From positions 1 to 64,000 of the forward strand of contig NZ_QEWW01000009.1 of NCBI RefSeq assembly GCF_003121895.1: 64,000 nt of DNA. Reading direction: 5' to 3'. The position numbers and the translations under genes were made by a program. This DNA is from Ignatzschineria cameli. GTDB taxonomy: Bacteria > Pseudomonadota > Gammaproteobacteria > Cardiobacteriales > Wohlfahrtiimonadaceae. Within the stretch, counting starts at the first letter, position 1; each line of letters opens with the position of its first letter. Of the stretch, positions 46,545-55,546 are shown piece by piece. A model generated the notes under the pieces. It worked only from the letters and a program-made list of their open reading frames with translations, was not told the DNA's origin and searched no databases.

Positions 46545-48296
46545 TTACTCCGCTACGGCAATATATCCCTTACGTGGCAATTTCCACTGATTCTTCTCAG
46601 CGGCAATTAGCGCGCTTCGTTGTAACAGTCGCGGTGCCGAGTTGTAGTAACCTGCGGCATTAGGGCCAAAGCTAATACTCATTCCAAAGATCAGATCGCC
46701 GTAAGGGTTTATTCCACGATAGTTGGAATGAACGCCTAAAACTGTCGCCGCCATCTCAGGATCTTTCTCAATCTCTGCCGTTGCAGTGATTTTAAGTGCT
46801 TCTAAAATTGCATCGATATCATCATGTCGATGATCTTGATCTAAAACAAACTGTGTACTCGCTGCATAGCCATCAGTGATATTTTTGGGCTTACGATTTA
46901 CAAACTCCTCAGTTCCATACTCAATCGCCGCTCCATAACTATTAAGATAGATCGTCTCTGGCGTCTGCCGTACAACCTCTGCATAAATTGAATCGATAAT
47001 AACAATATCTCCCGCTTTTGTCGGATAATATACTTCATCGTGCGGAACATCACGCGAGATCATATTCTCAAGTAGATCGATTGTTAGACGAATACGCCCA
47101 TTATCGAGCAGAGGATTATAGAGAAAGACTGAATAGAGGTTGATATGCTCAATCTCCCATGGAATGCCTTGATAGATCACACGCTCCCCTTCACGTGCCA
47201 ATCCCATATTGAGGAATGTACGAAGACGCTTAAAATAAGCCGGCACAGAGTTACGAAAGCTGACCAACATTGCCAAAATAATTAAGATCGCAAAACCGAA
47301 GAGCACCATATTGCCTGATGAATGCAAAATAACGAGCATCGCTGAAAAGGCAATAATAAATGAGAAGATCTCATAGAGCAGTAACATTAAACGCCAAGGA
47401 AGATTCGCCCGCTTTGTATGACGATTCTCTTGCACTTTGCGCTCATGATGTCTCACAAGACGGCGTAAAACCCATGAGAAAATATAGAGTAGACCAAAAA
47501 ATGTTCCTAAACTATAGAGAAGGATCTTCCCCTCATTGGTAATAAAGTTCCAAGTTCCTTGAGTAATCCGCTCAGAGAGCGTCCCCTCTTTCTCTAATTC
47601 TCGATATTGTAAGTTGATCAACTCTAGTTGATTGGCATAGTAGGCGCGCTTAATCTCCCAACTATTTTTGATCTTATCGAGTTGCTTTAAAGAGGCGGGA
47701 TTGAGTTCAGACTCATCAATCTCATTAAGATGGATCAATGCTTCATCAATCGCAATAAGGTTCTGCTCTAGCTCAGCACGAGTTGTACGGATAAAATCAC
47801 GCTTGCGCTGTGATTCCGTTAAATTTTGAAGTGAACTGAAGACAGGCTGAACAATCTTGATCAGCTCTTTTTGCCAATCATAATGGAGAATCTCCTCCTC
47901 TTCATTATCGGAGATATCAAAGAGCTCAACCTCTAATCCCCCAAGCGCAGTCCTTTCAAACATTCGTTCAAAATTACGTTTCTGCTGATCGAGCTGTGAG
48001 AGCGTCACCTCAAGACTCATTCGGTGATCAGGATCGGTAGTCTCTTTCAATTCTGCAATAATCACTTCTCGTTTTGCATTTACATCATCAAGATTACCCC
48101 GAATCTGATTAAGCGATGCAGTATTCTCCTGCACAACACTTCGTGGTTCGCTACTTTGCGTATTGCTCTGTGCAAATGTTAACCCGCCCCCCATCAAAGA
48201 GAGTAGGAGTATCGCTATTAAGAGAATGCCCCCACTGGAGCGATGAAAAATATTTTTCTGCATTCCTTTTTTAACCAAAATTCCTCTACTTTGCAT
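46545..48296 (-). CDS. MscS-like mechanosensitive channel family protein
   Basis: A 583-residue membrane protein. A signal-like segment (about 24-42, ILLIAILLLSLMGGGLTFAQ) is followed by a charged, coiled-coil periplasmic region (about 45-240), then about three membrane helices (near 258-350). The C-terminal part has beta-domain features (GIPWEIEHINLYSVFLYNPLL, GDIVIIDSIYAEVV) as in MscS, and the last ~70 residues are mixed. Such channels open under membrane tension. The identification rests on topology and is moderate; the pore helix has no clear Gly/Ala pattern. Confidence 0.6.
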   Translation of the reverse strand: MQSRGILVKKGMQKNIFHRSSGGILLIAILLLSLMGGGLTFAQSNTQSSEPRSVVQENTASLNQIRGNLDDVNAKREVIIAELKETTDPDHRMSLEVTLSQLDQQKRNFERMFERTALGGLEVELFDISDNEEEEILHYDWQKELIKIVQPVFSSLQNLTESQRKRDFIRTTRAELEQNLIAIDEALIHLNEIDESELNPASLKQLDKIKNSWEIKRAYYANQLELINLQYRELEKEGTLSERITQGTWNFITNEGKILLYSLGTFFGLLYIFSWVLRRLVRHHERKVQENRHTKRANLPWRLMLLLYEIFSFIIAFSAMLVILHSSGNMVLFGFAILIILAMLVSFRNSVPAYFKRLRTFLNMGLAREGERVIYQGIPWEIEHINLYSVFLYNPLLDNGRIRLTIDLLENMISRDVPHDEVYYPTKAGDIVIIDSIYAEVVRQTPETIYLNSYGAAIEYGTEEFVNRKPKNITDGYAASTQFVLDQDHRHDDIDAILEALKITATAEIEKDPEMAATVLGVHSNYRGINPYGDLIFGMSISFGPNAAGYYNSAPRLLQRSALIAAEKNQWKLPRKGYIAVAE

Positions 48297-48420
48297 AAAA
48301 CTGATATGCGTTTAAGATTTAATCTTCTAAGACTCTTCTCTTTCTCCATAAGTAATATATACGCAATATCGTATTTTCACCTTGATCAGAGTCTGTCACA
48401 AATAACTTTCAAATAAAGTT

Positions 48421-48480
48421 AAACAATTTTAAATAATTTCAAATAGTTTTAAATGGTTTTAAATGGTTTTAAATAGTTTT
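48421..48480. repeat. Tandem array, 10 bp x 6
   Basis: AAACAATTTT, AAATAATTTC, AAATAGTTTT, AAATGGTTTT, AAATGGTTTT, AAATAGTTTT. Each unit carries an A-run and a T-run, so the tracts are in phase with the DNA helix. Confidence 0.92.
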
Positions 48481-48600
48481 AATATCTAAAATTTCAATAT
48501 CTGAAATACTATCTATCAGGCATTCATCAAACAATGAGATCAAATGTAAATAAAACAGATAAACAAATAGATGGAAACAGGCTATTCAACAAACACCAAT

Positions 48601-48650
48601 AGATATAAATAGGCATAAATAGATGTTAATAGATATGAATAGATATTGAG
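48601..48650. repeat. Tandem array, 10 bp x 5
   Basis: AGATATAAAT, AGGCATAAAT, AGATGTTAAT, AGATATGAAT, AGATATTGAG: imperfect copies at exactly 10-bp steps. Confidence 0.85.
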
Positions 48651-48764
48651 ATTAGCCCCATTTTACAGAAGTAACATATAATTGCTACTCACTGACCGAG
48701 CCAATATTCTAAGCGAAGTAAAATAAAGACCTCTGCAACTTGCATTTAAAGAGTTAAACCGCAA

Positions 48765-48799
48765 AAGACCCCAGTATTAATTATGAATACTAGGGTCTT
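48765..48799 (-). terminator. Terminator of the SQR-like gene
   Basis: AAGACCCCAGTATT / AATACTAGGGTCTT with one C-A mismatch and loop AATTATG; a short T-run follows on the minus strand. Confidence 0.8.
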
Positions 48800-48853
48800 C
48801 GGTTATGAACTATTCTGCACTTGCTATAGCTCTTTATCATCTAAATGACTTTC

Positions 48854-50137
48854 TTAAAGCTTCTCTGCCATAATCTCGGCAACATCCGGGCCCCAAACAG
48901 GAACTTTTCCATCTGTTTCAAAGAAGAGGGTCTTATACTGCATCTTCAACATATAAGGGATGCGCCCCATCTTTAGAACTTGTGTGTCACCACCAAACCA
49001 AGAGTTAGAACGGATATAGAATCCTTTACCGCTTCCAATATCACCGATACAGAAGACCCAAGGTTTCAATGGCTCATTTGCCTTTTCAGGTGCCATCTTT
49101 CCAAGATCCATGGCGACTTGGCGACCAATGATTTCACACTGCTGATGCCCAATAGCACCTAATTTGGGCATCGTCACCGCTGCACAATCTCCCGCTGCAA
49201 AAATATTTTTATATTTTGGATTTCTCATTAAGAGATCTGTAATAATAAAACCTTGATTATCACTAATCTCTAAGCCTTTTAAGAAATCGTGCGCGACCCA
49301 ATCAGGGAAGACAATCTTAAGCTCTGCTGGCAACTCCATTCCATTGGCAAAGATGATGGAATCTTTCGTTAGCTTCACAATATCTTTGGTATTGTTCACA
49401 TATTTAAAGCCCATCTTCCCAGCAACTTCAAGCAACTGCGGAACAACTTTATCGCCTGCATCTTCTGCAATCATCTCAGCAGGTGTTGTGATAGTGATCT
49501 TGGAGGCATCTCCCATTTTATGGCGTTGAAGCCAGTCAGCTAAACCTAAACTGATCTCAACAGGTGGGCCTTCACACGCCGCCATCGCATCAGGAATCTG
49601 TCCGCCGGGATAAGGCTCTAAACCTTTTGCGCCATCACCTTGATGGAATCGAGCAGAACCTACAACAATAGGCCCACCTTTATAGGTTCCATCATGTAAT
49701 TTTTTACGTAATTTATTACCGTGATAGAAATCTGATACCGTATCACCATACTCTGCGAAACCTTCAATCTTATCAAAAGCTAACTTAGCACCTAGTGCGA
49801 TCACAAGATAATCGTAACTCATCTCATGCGCTTCTGCGCCAGGACGCTCATTAGGGATAATAGAGACTGTTTGTGCCGCCGGATCGATCTTTGTCACTTC
49901 TGCATGGATAAAATCGATCTTATCTTTCTTTAATGTTTTTGGAATATCCATCTTTAATGAATATTCCGGATTACGATTTTCTAACACTTCTGCCGGAATA
50001 TTGGGTACATAGAGCAAGTAGGACTTACGGTCAATAACGGTGATATCAACTTCATCCTTCGCATATTCACGAATCTTTTGGGCTGCGCCTAAACCGGCAA
50101 AATTCCCACCAAGAACTAGGACTCTCTTTTTACTCAT
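48854..50137 (-). CDS. SQR-like NAD(P)/FAD-dependent oxidoreductase
   Basis: A 427-residue flavoprotein of the sulfide:quinone reductase / NDH-2 superfamily. The FAD dinucleotide fold is VLVLGGNFAGLGAA (6-19), a second nucleotide site is near 155-165 (GGPIVVGSARF), and the FAD-binding AAGDCAAVT block is near 316-324. Cys188 in AACEGPP resembles the first redox Cys of sulfide:quinone reductase, and further cysteines occur near 320, 334 and 360. It probably oxidises sulfide or a related thiol with quinone at the membrane surface. The final assignment needs the full cysteine set checked. Confidence 0.7.
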   Translation of the reverse strand: MSKKRVLVLGGNFAGLGAAQKIREYAKDEVDITVIDRKSYLLYVPNIPAEVLENRNPEYSLKMDIPKTLKKDKIDFIHAEVTKIDPAAQTVSIIPNERPGAEAHEMSYDYLVIALGAKLAFDKIEGFAEYGDTVSDFYHGNKLRKKLHDGTYKGGPIVVGSARFHQGDGAKGLEPYPGGQIPDAMAACEGPPVEISLGLADWLQRHKMGDASKITITTPAEMIAEDAGDKVVPQLLEVAGKMGFKYVNNTKDIVKLTKDSIIFANGMELPAELKIVFPDWVAHDFLKGLEISDNQGFIITDLLMRNPKYKNIFAAGDCAAVTMPKLGAIGHQQCEIIGRQVAMDLGKMAPEKANEPLKPWVFCIGDIGSGKGFYIRSNSWFGGDTQVLKMGRIPYMLKMQYKTLFFETDGKVPVWGPDVAEIMAEKL

Positions 50138-50245
50138 ATAACTATACCTCTCTATTAAATTAAAGATGGTTCTATCTTCTCTCTAGTAGATCTTCTATCT
50201 AAATATCGACCACTTAAAATCAACTATTTAAATATCAAGAAGTTT

Positions 50246-50293
50246 GATCTAATTAACGACCTAATTGATGACCTAATCGATGATCTCATCAAA
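50246..50293. repeat. Tandem array, 12 bp x 4
   Basis: GATCTAATTAAC, GACCTAATTGAT, GACCTAATCGAT, GATCTCATCAAA in succession. Confidence 0.85.
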
Positions 50294-50411
50294 TAGAGAA
50301 AATAGAGATTACTAGATTCATTATATATTACATAAATACTATATGTTTATTTGTTTTTTAAATCTGATAATTGATCTAATAAAAAACCCAATAATTGATT
50401 CTATAAAAACT

Positions 50412-50466
50412 AAAAAATAGATTGAAAATAGATTTAGAATAGATTCAAAACAGATCCAAAAATAGA
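50412..50466. repeat. Tandem array, about 11 bp x 5
   Basis: Recurrent ATAGATT-like cores at 11-11-11-12 bp steps (TAGATT starting at 50418, 50429, 50440, then CAGATC and TAGAGA). Confidence 0.7.
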
Positions 50467-50554
50467 GATGAAAATGATAATCAATTATTGAGAGTAATCC
50501 ATTAAAAAATAGTTAGCCTACACAGCCTCCTACAAGAGACTCTTGCAAGAGAAT

Positions 50555-50590
50555 ATAAAAAAAAGAGCTTACCCATCAGGATAAACTCTT
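50555..50590 (-). terminator. Terminator of the gluconate-dehydrogenase set
   Basis: 12-bp stem AAGAGCTTACCC / GGATAAACTCTT with two G-U pairs and a 4-base loop; on the minus strand a run of T follows. Confidence 0.88.
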
Positions 50591-50636
50591 ATCTCTTACT
50601 TATCTCTTACTACATCTATTATCGACACACAGTAAT

Positions 50637-52013
50637 CTACTCTACATTATAAGGCGGTACACTATTGATCTCTGATTCTTGATAACGAATCATCTCTGGC
50701 GTTGTAACCTGATCACGAATCACTCGCACATCATGCGCTTCGATCCGCTTTGCACTATTGCCCCAACTATTACGGACAAAGTTCACAAGATCGGCTACTT
50801 CACGATTATCAAGGCGCCATGCATAACCTAACATTGCATACTCTGTCGGCGCTTCAATCGTTCCCGGCATATGGCTTCCTTTCAAGATCAATGTAATTAA
50901 GGAGTCCGCATTCTCATTTAAGATCGCTGAATTACCGGCAAGCGCAGGGAATGTCTCGGCATAGCCTTTACCATCAGAACGGTGACAAGCAGCACAATTA
51001 TTAAGATAAGTTAACGCGCCCGGCTCATCAACACGACCATTGGAGAGCGCATCAAATGTGGCAGGATTATAGTGATATTTCTGACCATTAGGATTCACTG
51101 GCGATAGTGATTTGATATAACTTGCAATCGCATCAATATCGGCATCTGTTAAGTGCTGTAAGCTATCATTGACAACAGCAACCATTGAGCCAAAAACGGC
51201 AGAAGTACTATTCCGTCCACTTTTCAGTAGTGTTGCTAACTCTTCATGGCTCATTCGCCCTAATCCATCCATATCGTCGCCACGGAGATTAACAGCATTC
51301 CATCCCTCTAAAGTTTTTCCACCAGAGAGATAACGGCGATCAGGATCATTCTTATAGGCGACTTCCGCCATCGCTTCATCTCGCGGCGTATGACAGGTAC
51401 CACAATGTGCTAACCCTTCAACTAAATAAGCCCCCCGTTCGATAGGATCATTGCTTGTAAAAGCAGTTAACTTCGTTACCTCCGGCGCAAAAGCTAAACG
51501 CCAAGCATTAACCGGCCAATTCATATTAAAAGGCCAACTGCCCGATACAACCGGCATCTTATTATTGACCGGCTTTACCGCATACATAAAGTAGTTATAG
51601 AGCGCTTCCACATCTTCACTCGCGACAGAGGCAAATGAAGGATAAGGCATTGCCGGATAGAGCGCATCACCCGATTTTTTCAATCCATATCGCACTGCAT
51701 TATCAAAATCTGTTAAGGAGTAATTTCCAATACCAGTCTCCTTATCAGGCGTGATATTGCTTGGATAGATCAAACCGACAGGCGTCCCGGAATCGAGCCC
51801 TATACCGCCGGCAAAATCTCCTTTATCGCTAGTGTGACAAGCGGCACAATCCCCTGCTTTTGCAAGATACTCACCGCGAGTAATCAACTCTTCTTTACTC
51901 AACTTTGTAGTAGGCTGAATTTCTGAACTCGCCCCTTTATAGAAACTAAAGAAGCCAATTACAACAATGGCTAAAATAATAACTAAAATTATAATATTTC
52001 TGATAATTCTCAT
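50637..52013 (-). CDS. Trihaem cytochrome c subunit, gluconate dehydrogenase type
   Basis: A 458-residue membrane-anchored cytochrome: one N-terminal helix (about 5-25) and three c-haem motifs, CAACH (56-60), CGTCH (about 205) and CAACH (about 343). It is the third gene of a set with the GMC flavoprotein and subunit 3, matching gluconate 2-dehydrogenase and related membrane FAD dehydrogenases, and it passes electrons to ubiquinone. Its plan resembles the cytochrome at 36336-37685, suggesting a common ancestor. The C-terminus runs past the last haem by about 110 residues. Confidence 0.92.
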   Translation of the reverse strand: MRIIRNIIILVIILAIVVIGFFSFYKGASSEIQPTTKLSKEELITRGEYLAKAGDCAACHTSDKGDFAGGIGLDSGTPVGLIYPSNITPDKETGIGNYSLTDFDNAVRYGLKKSGDALYPAMPYPSFASVASEDVEALYNYFMYAVKPVNNKMPVVSGSWPFNMNWPVNAWRLAFAPEVTKLTAFTSNDPIERGAYLVEGLAHCGTCHTPRDEAMAEVAYKNDPDRRYLSGGKTLEGWNAVNLRGDDMDGLGRMSHEELATLLKSGRNSTSAVFGSMVAVVNDSLQHLTDADIDAIASYIKSLSPVNPNGQKYHYNPATFDALSNGRVDEPGALTYLNNCAACHRSDGKGYAETFPALAGNSAILNENADSLITLILKGSHMPGTIEAPTEYAMLGYAWRLDNREVADLVNFVRNSWGNSAKRIEAHDVRVIRDQVTTPEMIRYQESEINSVPPYNVE

Positions 52014-52032
52014 CGCTATCTCCTTCTAGTTA

Positions 52033-53799
52033 TTAAGCCATCGGCCCGGGGTTTTTAAGATATTTGGTCACAATATTGTGTACCGAATGGTAGGCTAACG
52101 CGCCTACAAGCGCTGTTGGGTTATAACCAACGTTCTGTGGGAAAGCACTTGCACCAGAGACAAAGAGATTAGGTACATCCCAATGTTGCAGATACTTATT
52201 CACCACACTCGTTTTCGGATCATCACCCATAATTGCGCCACCGGTATTATGTGTACTTTGATAGATTCGAGTATCGTAAGGCGCATCTAGTGCATAAGGT
52301 TTATACTCCACTTTACCTCCAGCTGCCTCCCCTACTTTTGCCATCTTCTCCATCAAGTAATTGACCATCTTATTCTCATTCTCATGCCAATTGAAGGTGA
52401 GTCGAAGAAGCGGTAGCCCATGATTATCAGTGTAGGTTGGATCAAGATCGAGATAGGCATCACGATAAGACATCACTGAACCAGAGATACCGATCGAGAA
52501 GATTCGCTGATATCCCTCTTGCGTCGCTTTTTTCCAACCACTTCCCCACTTTGGTGAGCCAGCTTCTGTTGGGCTCTGTAAGATAGGACGACCACCATGA
52601 ATAGAAGTACGGATACTCGCGCCTCCTAAGAAGCCTAATCCTGAATGATCAAAGGTTACCTCATTGAAGTCATCCATTGTCACACCACCGGCACCTGTAC
52701 CGATAAAGGTATTCAGTTTTGTCCCTTCCGGCATCACGACTTTCACACTCACATCACGCTGATAGGCATAACTTCGCCCTAAAGTCCCCGTCTCGGTCTT
52801 AGGATCATACACCTGACCAATCTTCGATAGGAGCAGTAAGCGAACGTTATGAATCGCAAAGGCATTGAGAATGACCATCTCAGCCGGCTGAAACACTTCA
52901 TTTCCCTGCGCATCAATATAGGTGACGCCCGTCGCCTTTTTCCCACTGCTATCCGTATTAACCTTAATAACATTGGCATTGGTTCTTAATTCAAAATTAG
53001 GGCGTTTCAGTAATACTGGAAGAATCGTCGTTTGCGGTGATGCCTTAGAGTAGTTATAACAAGCAAATCGCTCACAGAAACCACAATAATTACAAGGGCC
53101 TAAACGGACACCATACTGATTGGTATAAGGCGCGGAAGCATTCGCCGCCGGCGCAGGATAAGGATTATATCCCATCGCTTCACATCCTTTCTTAAAGAGT
53201 TCTGAAGCATAGGAATTGATTAAAGGCTTATTGGGAAACGCCGTTGAACGCCAGCCTTCAAATGGATTTCCGCCTGGCTGTTGCACCCCTTTAATATTAC
53301 CTGCCTGCCCCGAAACACCACACACCTCTTCAAACTTTGCAAAAAAGGGCTCTAACTCCTCATAGGTAACAGGATAATCTTGCAGATACATATCTTTGGG
53401 AATCGCATCTTCGCCATACTTCTCTTCATAGTAACTTCTAAGACGAAGTTGATTTGGAAGATAACGATAAAACATACCATTCCAATGCAATCCGGCACCA
53501 CCGACATTATTTCCAAGTAGGAATGAACCATACTCACGGTAAGGAACTGCGGTATCCCCCTCTTTATGTCGAATGGTTAAGGTATCTTTCGCTAAGGGCT
53601 GAAACATTCTGCCTCTCACTGCGTAATTGAGCTCATCGATCACTTGCGGATACTTCGCATCGGTTGCTGTCGTCTGCATATGTCCACGCTCAAGTGCGAC
53701 AACACTCTGGCCGGCAGCTGTCAGCTCGACACCATAGATCGCACCCGTCCAACCAAACCCAACTAATACTACATCTACTTTTTCTTTCTCTATTGCCAT
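52033..53799 (-). CDS. GMC oxidoreductase flavoprotein (gluconate/sugar dehydrogenase)
   Basis: A 588-residue FAD enzyme. The N-terminal dinucleotide fold is VLVGFGWTGAIYGVEL (11-26), and GNNVGGAGLHWNG (97-109) is the GMC loop. Four cysteines, C236, C239, C242 and C247 (CNYCGFCERFAC), fit the 3Fe-4S cluster seen in FAD-dependent glucose and sorbitol dehydrogenases. THNTGGAIMG and the C-terminal GYNPTALVGALAYHSV give the catalytic His and Asn region. It oxidises a sugar or sugar acid (gluconate to 2-ketogluconate in characterised relatives) at the periplasmic face; the substrate here is unknown. Confidence 0.93.
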   Translation of the reverse strand: MAIEKEKVDVVLVGFGWTGAIYGVELTAAGQSVVALERGHMQTTATDAKYPQVIDELNYAVRGRMFQPLAKDTLTIRHKEGDTAVPYREYGSFLLGNNVGGAGLHWNGMFYRYLPNQLRLRSYYEEKYGEDAIPKDMYLQDYPVTYEELEPFFAKFEEVCGVSGQAGNIKGVQQPGGNPFEGWRSTAFPNKPLINSYASELFKKGCEAMGYNPYPAPAANASAPYTNQYGVRLGPCNYCGFCERFACYNYSKASPQTTILPVLLKRPNFELRTNANVIKVNTDSSGKKATGVTYIDAQGNEVFQPAEMVILNAFAIHNVRLLLLSKIGQVYDPKTETGTLGRSYAYQRDVSVKVVMPEGTKLNTFIGTGAGGVTMDDFNEVTFDHSGLGFLGGASIRTSIHGGRPILQSPTEAGSPKWGSGWKKATQEGYQRIFSIGISGSVMSYRDAYLDLDPTYTDNHGLPLLRLTFNWHENENKMVNYLMEKMAKVGEAAGGKVEYKPYALDAPYDTRIYQSTHNTGGAIMGDDPKTSVVNKYLQHWDVPNLFVSGASAFPQNVGYNPTALVGALAYHSVHNIVTKYLKNPGPMA

Positions 53800-53818
53800 A
53801 ATATGCCTTTATTCTGCG

Positions 53819-54583
53819 CTATTTCTTAGGAAGGATGGAGACAGGTGGTAATGGATATTTCACATTATAACGATCTGCCCAGTCGAGATAATCCCCTCTT
53901 GCGCCGGGGAACCCGACCATCTGCCAACCGGCCATATTGCGATTTCCGCCATACATCGGATCGGAGAAGAAGCCCTCTTTACAATTGCCCCATAATTGAG
54001 AGAAGAAGACCGATGCAAAGACAGCATCATCAGGAAACTCAATCTTCCCATCACTTAAGAGTGTCATCGCTTCTGTCTGCTCTTGATGGTTGAGATCAAC
54101 AAATTGACGCTTATACCGATCGATACACCATTGATTAAATGCCGCTATTCCTGATTTATAGATATCTCTAGGAGTCATATTGAGTTGATAACCCAATGTA
54201 GGGGTCTGCTTCATAATCTCAGGATGAAAAGGGCCTTTCATATACCAAAGTTGCCCATGACCATAAGGAGTATCCATCTGTCGATCAATAAACTCCGGCA
54301 CACCTGTTGCAATCGCACCTGGGCCTAACTCATCTTCTGGAATTAAGAGATCTACAGCGCTCTGAATAAAGTCATACTCTTCATCACTAAAGAATGTCGG
54401 CATATATTTTGCCGGATTTTCTGGAAGATCTGCCATTGAATCGACAGATCCAGGCGCTTCAGGAATGGCGCTTGCCACCTTTCCGGCACCCACTGCCGTA
54501 ATCGCCGCTACAGGGATCGCTTTTAGGGTTGTCCCTAAAAATCCCCGTCTAAACTGATTCACCTTTTTATCATCTTGAGCCAT
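53819..54583 (-). CDS. Gluconate 2-dehydrogenase subunit 3-like protein
   Basis: A 254-residue small subunit (Gluconate_2-dh3 family). The leader carries FRRGFLG (about 11-17), a twin-arginine pattern, so it likely carries the bound flavoprotein through Tat as a hitchhiker. The mature part includes DFIQSAVDLLIPEDELGPGA, the family's opening, and GYQLNMTPRDIYKSGIAAFNQW. It is the first gene of the set, 20 bp before the flavoprotein gene, as in characterised operons. Confidence 0.92.
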   Translation of the reverse strand: MAQDDKKVNQFRRGFLGTTLKAIPVAAITAVGAGKVASAIPEAPGSVDSMADLPENPAKYMPTFFSDEEYDFIQSAVDLLIPEDELGPGAIATGVPEFIDRQMDTPYGHGQLWYMKGPFHPEIMKQTPTLGYQLNMTPRDIYKSGIAAFNQWCIDRYKRQFVDLNHQEQTEAMTLLSDGKIEFPDDAVFASVFFSQLWGNCKEGFFSDPMYGGNRNMAGWQMVGFPGARGDYLDWADRYNVKYPLPPVSILPKK

Positions 54584-55125
54584 ACAGTACTCCTCTTATC
54601 TAGGACTCGCTCTGAGTCTATTAACCTATCTCGCCAACCTATCTCAATCGACTGACCGGAATAATCTGATTAAATGAAAATGAATAACACCATTAAATTT
54701 AAACTCCACTTAAGGAACGTTAAAAAATAATAGATTCATTATTCAAGCTAGACTTAACTTTTATTTAATTTTTCATTTAATTTTCATTTAATTTTTCATT
54801 TAAATTTATGATTAACTTATTAACAGACTACCACTAATACCGATTTAAATAAATTGACTAATGTATCTAAACATTTAATTTCTTTACTATTTTTTTACCG
54901 GAGAGGACGATATTTTATAATTAGATGATCTAGGTCAAATTCCTATTCAGACTCAACTTCTAATAAAACAGATAGATCTCTTCGCTCTCTTTCCTCCACC
55001 ATTCATCTCTAATTCCTGCTTTCAAGAAGTCTAAAATCGGGTAGACTACCCTTTTGATAAGAAGATTAATAAGGTCAGCAATGATCGTTAGAAGCGCAAT
55101 AAGAGCAGATAAGAAGGAGGGAAAT
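54584..55125. other. 542-bp divergent gap
   Basis: AT-rich, with the array at 54760-54807. It must contain promoters for both the dehydrogenase set and the lipoprotein gene. No regulatory box was recognised. Confidence 0.45.
54760..54807. repeat. Tandem array, about 11-12 bp x 4
   Basis: ATTTAATTTTT-type units; CATTTAA repeats at 54775, 54786 and 54798, with a TATTTAA copy before them. Confidence 0.75.
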
Positions 55126-55320
55126 ATGAAAATATCGACAAGACTAGCACTACTAATAGCAACAGTAATGTTTCTAACAGCTTGTACAATTCGTGCAGAT
55201 ATTCCAAATCGAATGGTGATCGATTCTGATGGGATTGTGATTGATTCTAAAAATAAGAAGAAAAAAGATAAAGAGGGCTACTTCTGCCCACCTGGACAAG
55301 CGAAAAAAGGGAACTGTTAA
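55126..55320 (+). CDS. Small lipoprotein of unknown function
   Basis: A 64-residue protein from the ATG at 55126, which has a perfect AAGGAGG five bases upstream; an earlier Met would add 24 residues with no signal peptide character. The N-terminus is a lipoprotein signal with lipobox LTAC (Cys about 20). The mature part is short, with a Lys-rich patch (KNKKKKDKEG) and a C-terminus CPPGQAKKGNC. That PPGQAKK motif appears in several small secreted proteins, including RcnB-like ones, but the function is unknown. Single gene. Confidence 0.75.
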   Translation: MKISTRLALLIATVMFLTACTIRADIPNRMVIDSDGIVIDSKNKKKKDKEGYFCPPGQAKKGNC

Positions 55321-55490
55321 TTAAAGCTTAAGGTCAAAGCTCTCTCTGATCAGGAGTAAAGTCAGATTGTCTAATTTGCTTTCTTGCTCGTAAAAAATAG
55401 GTGTGATATACCTTTACACCTTTATTAAAATTTACAAAATGTTATCTGTTTTTAGTTGTAGCGATATCCTCGCTCGCTTTTGGATATAAC

Positions 55491-55510
55491 GATGCTTTTA
55501 CCGAAGCATC
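55491..55510 (+). other. 7-bp hairpin upstream of abgT
   Basis: GATGCTT / AAGCATC with loop TTACCG, about 36 bp before the AbgT start. Could be an operator or part of the leader. Confidence 0.4.
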
Positions 55511-55546
55511 TGATCGATCCTAAAATAGATAACCGGAGAAAACTAT

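Larger units (their letters stand above)
48297..48853. other. 557-bp gap with two 10-bp arrays
   Basis: Contains the arrays at 48421-48480 and 48601-48650 and the terminator at 48765-48799. The MscS-like promoter must lie here. Confidence 0.5.
50138..50636. other. 499-bp gap with two tandem arrays
   Basis: Contains the arrays at 50246-50293 and 50412-50466 and the terminator at 50555-50590. No gene recognised. Confidence 0.5.
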
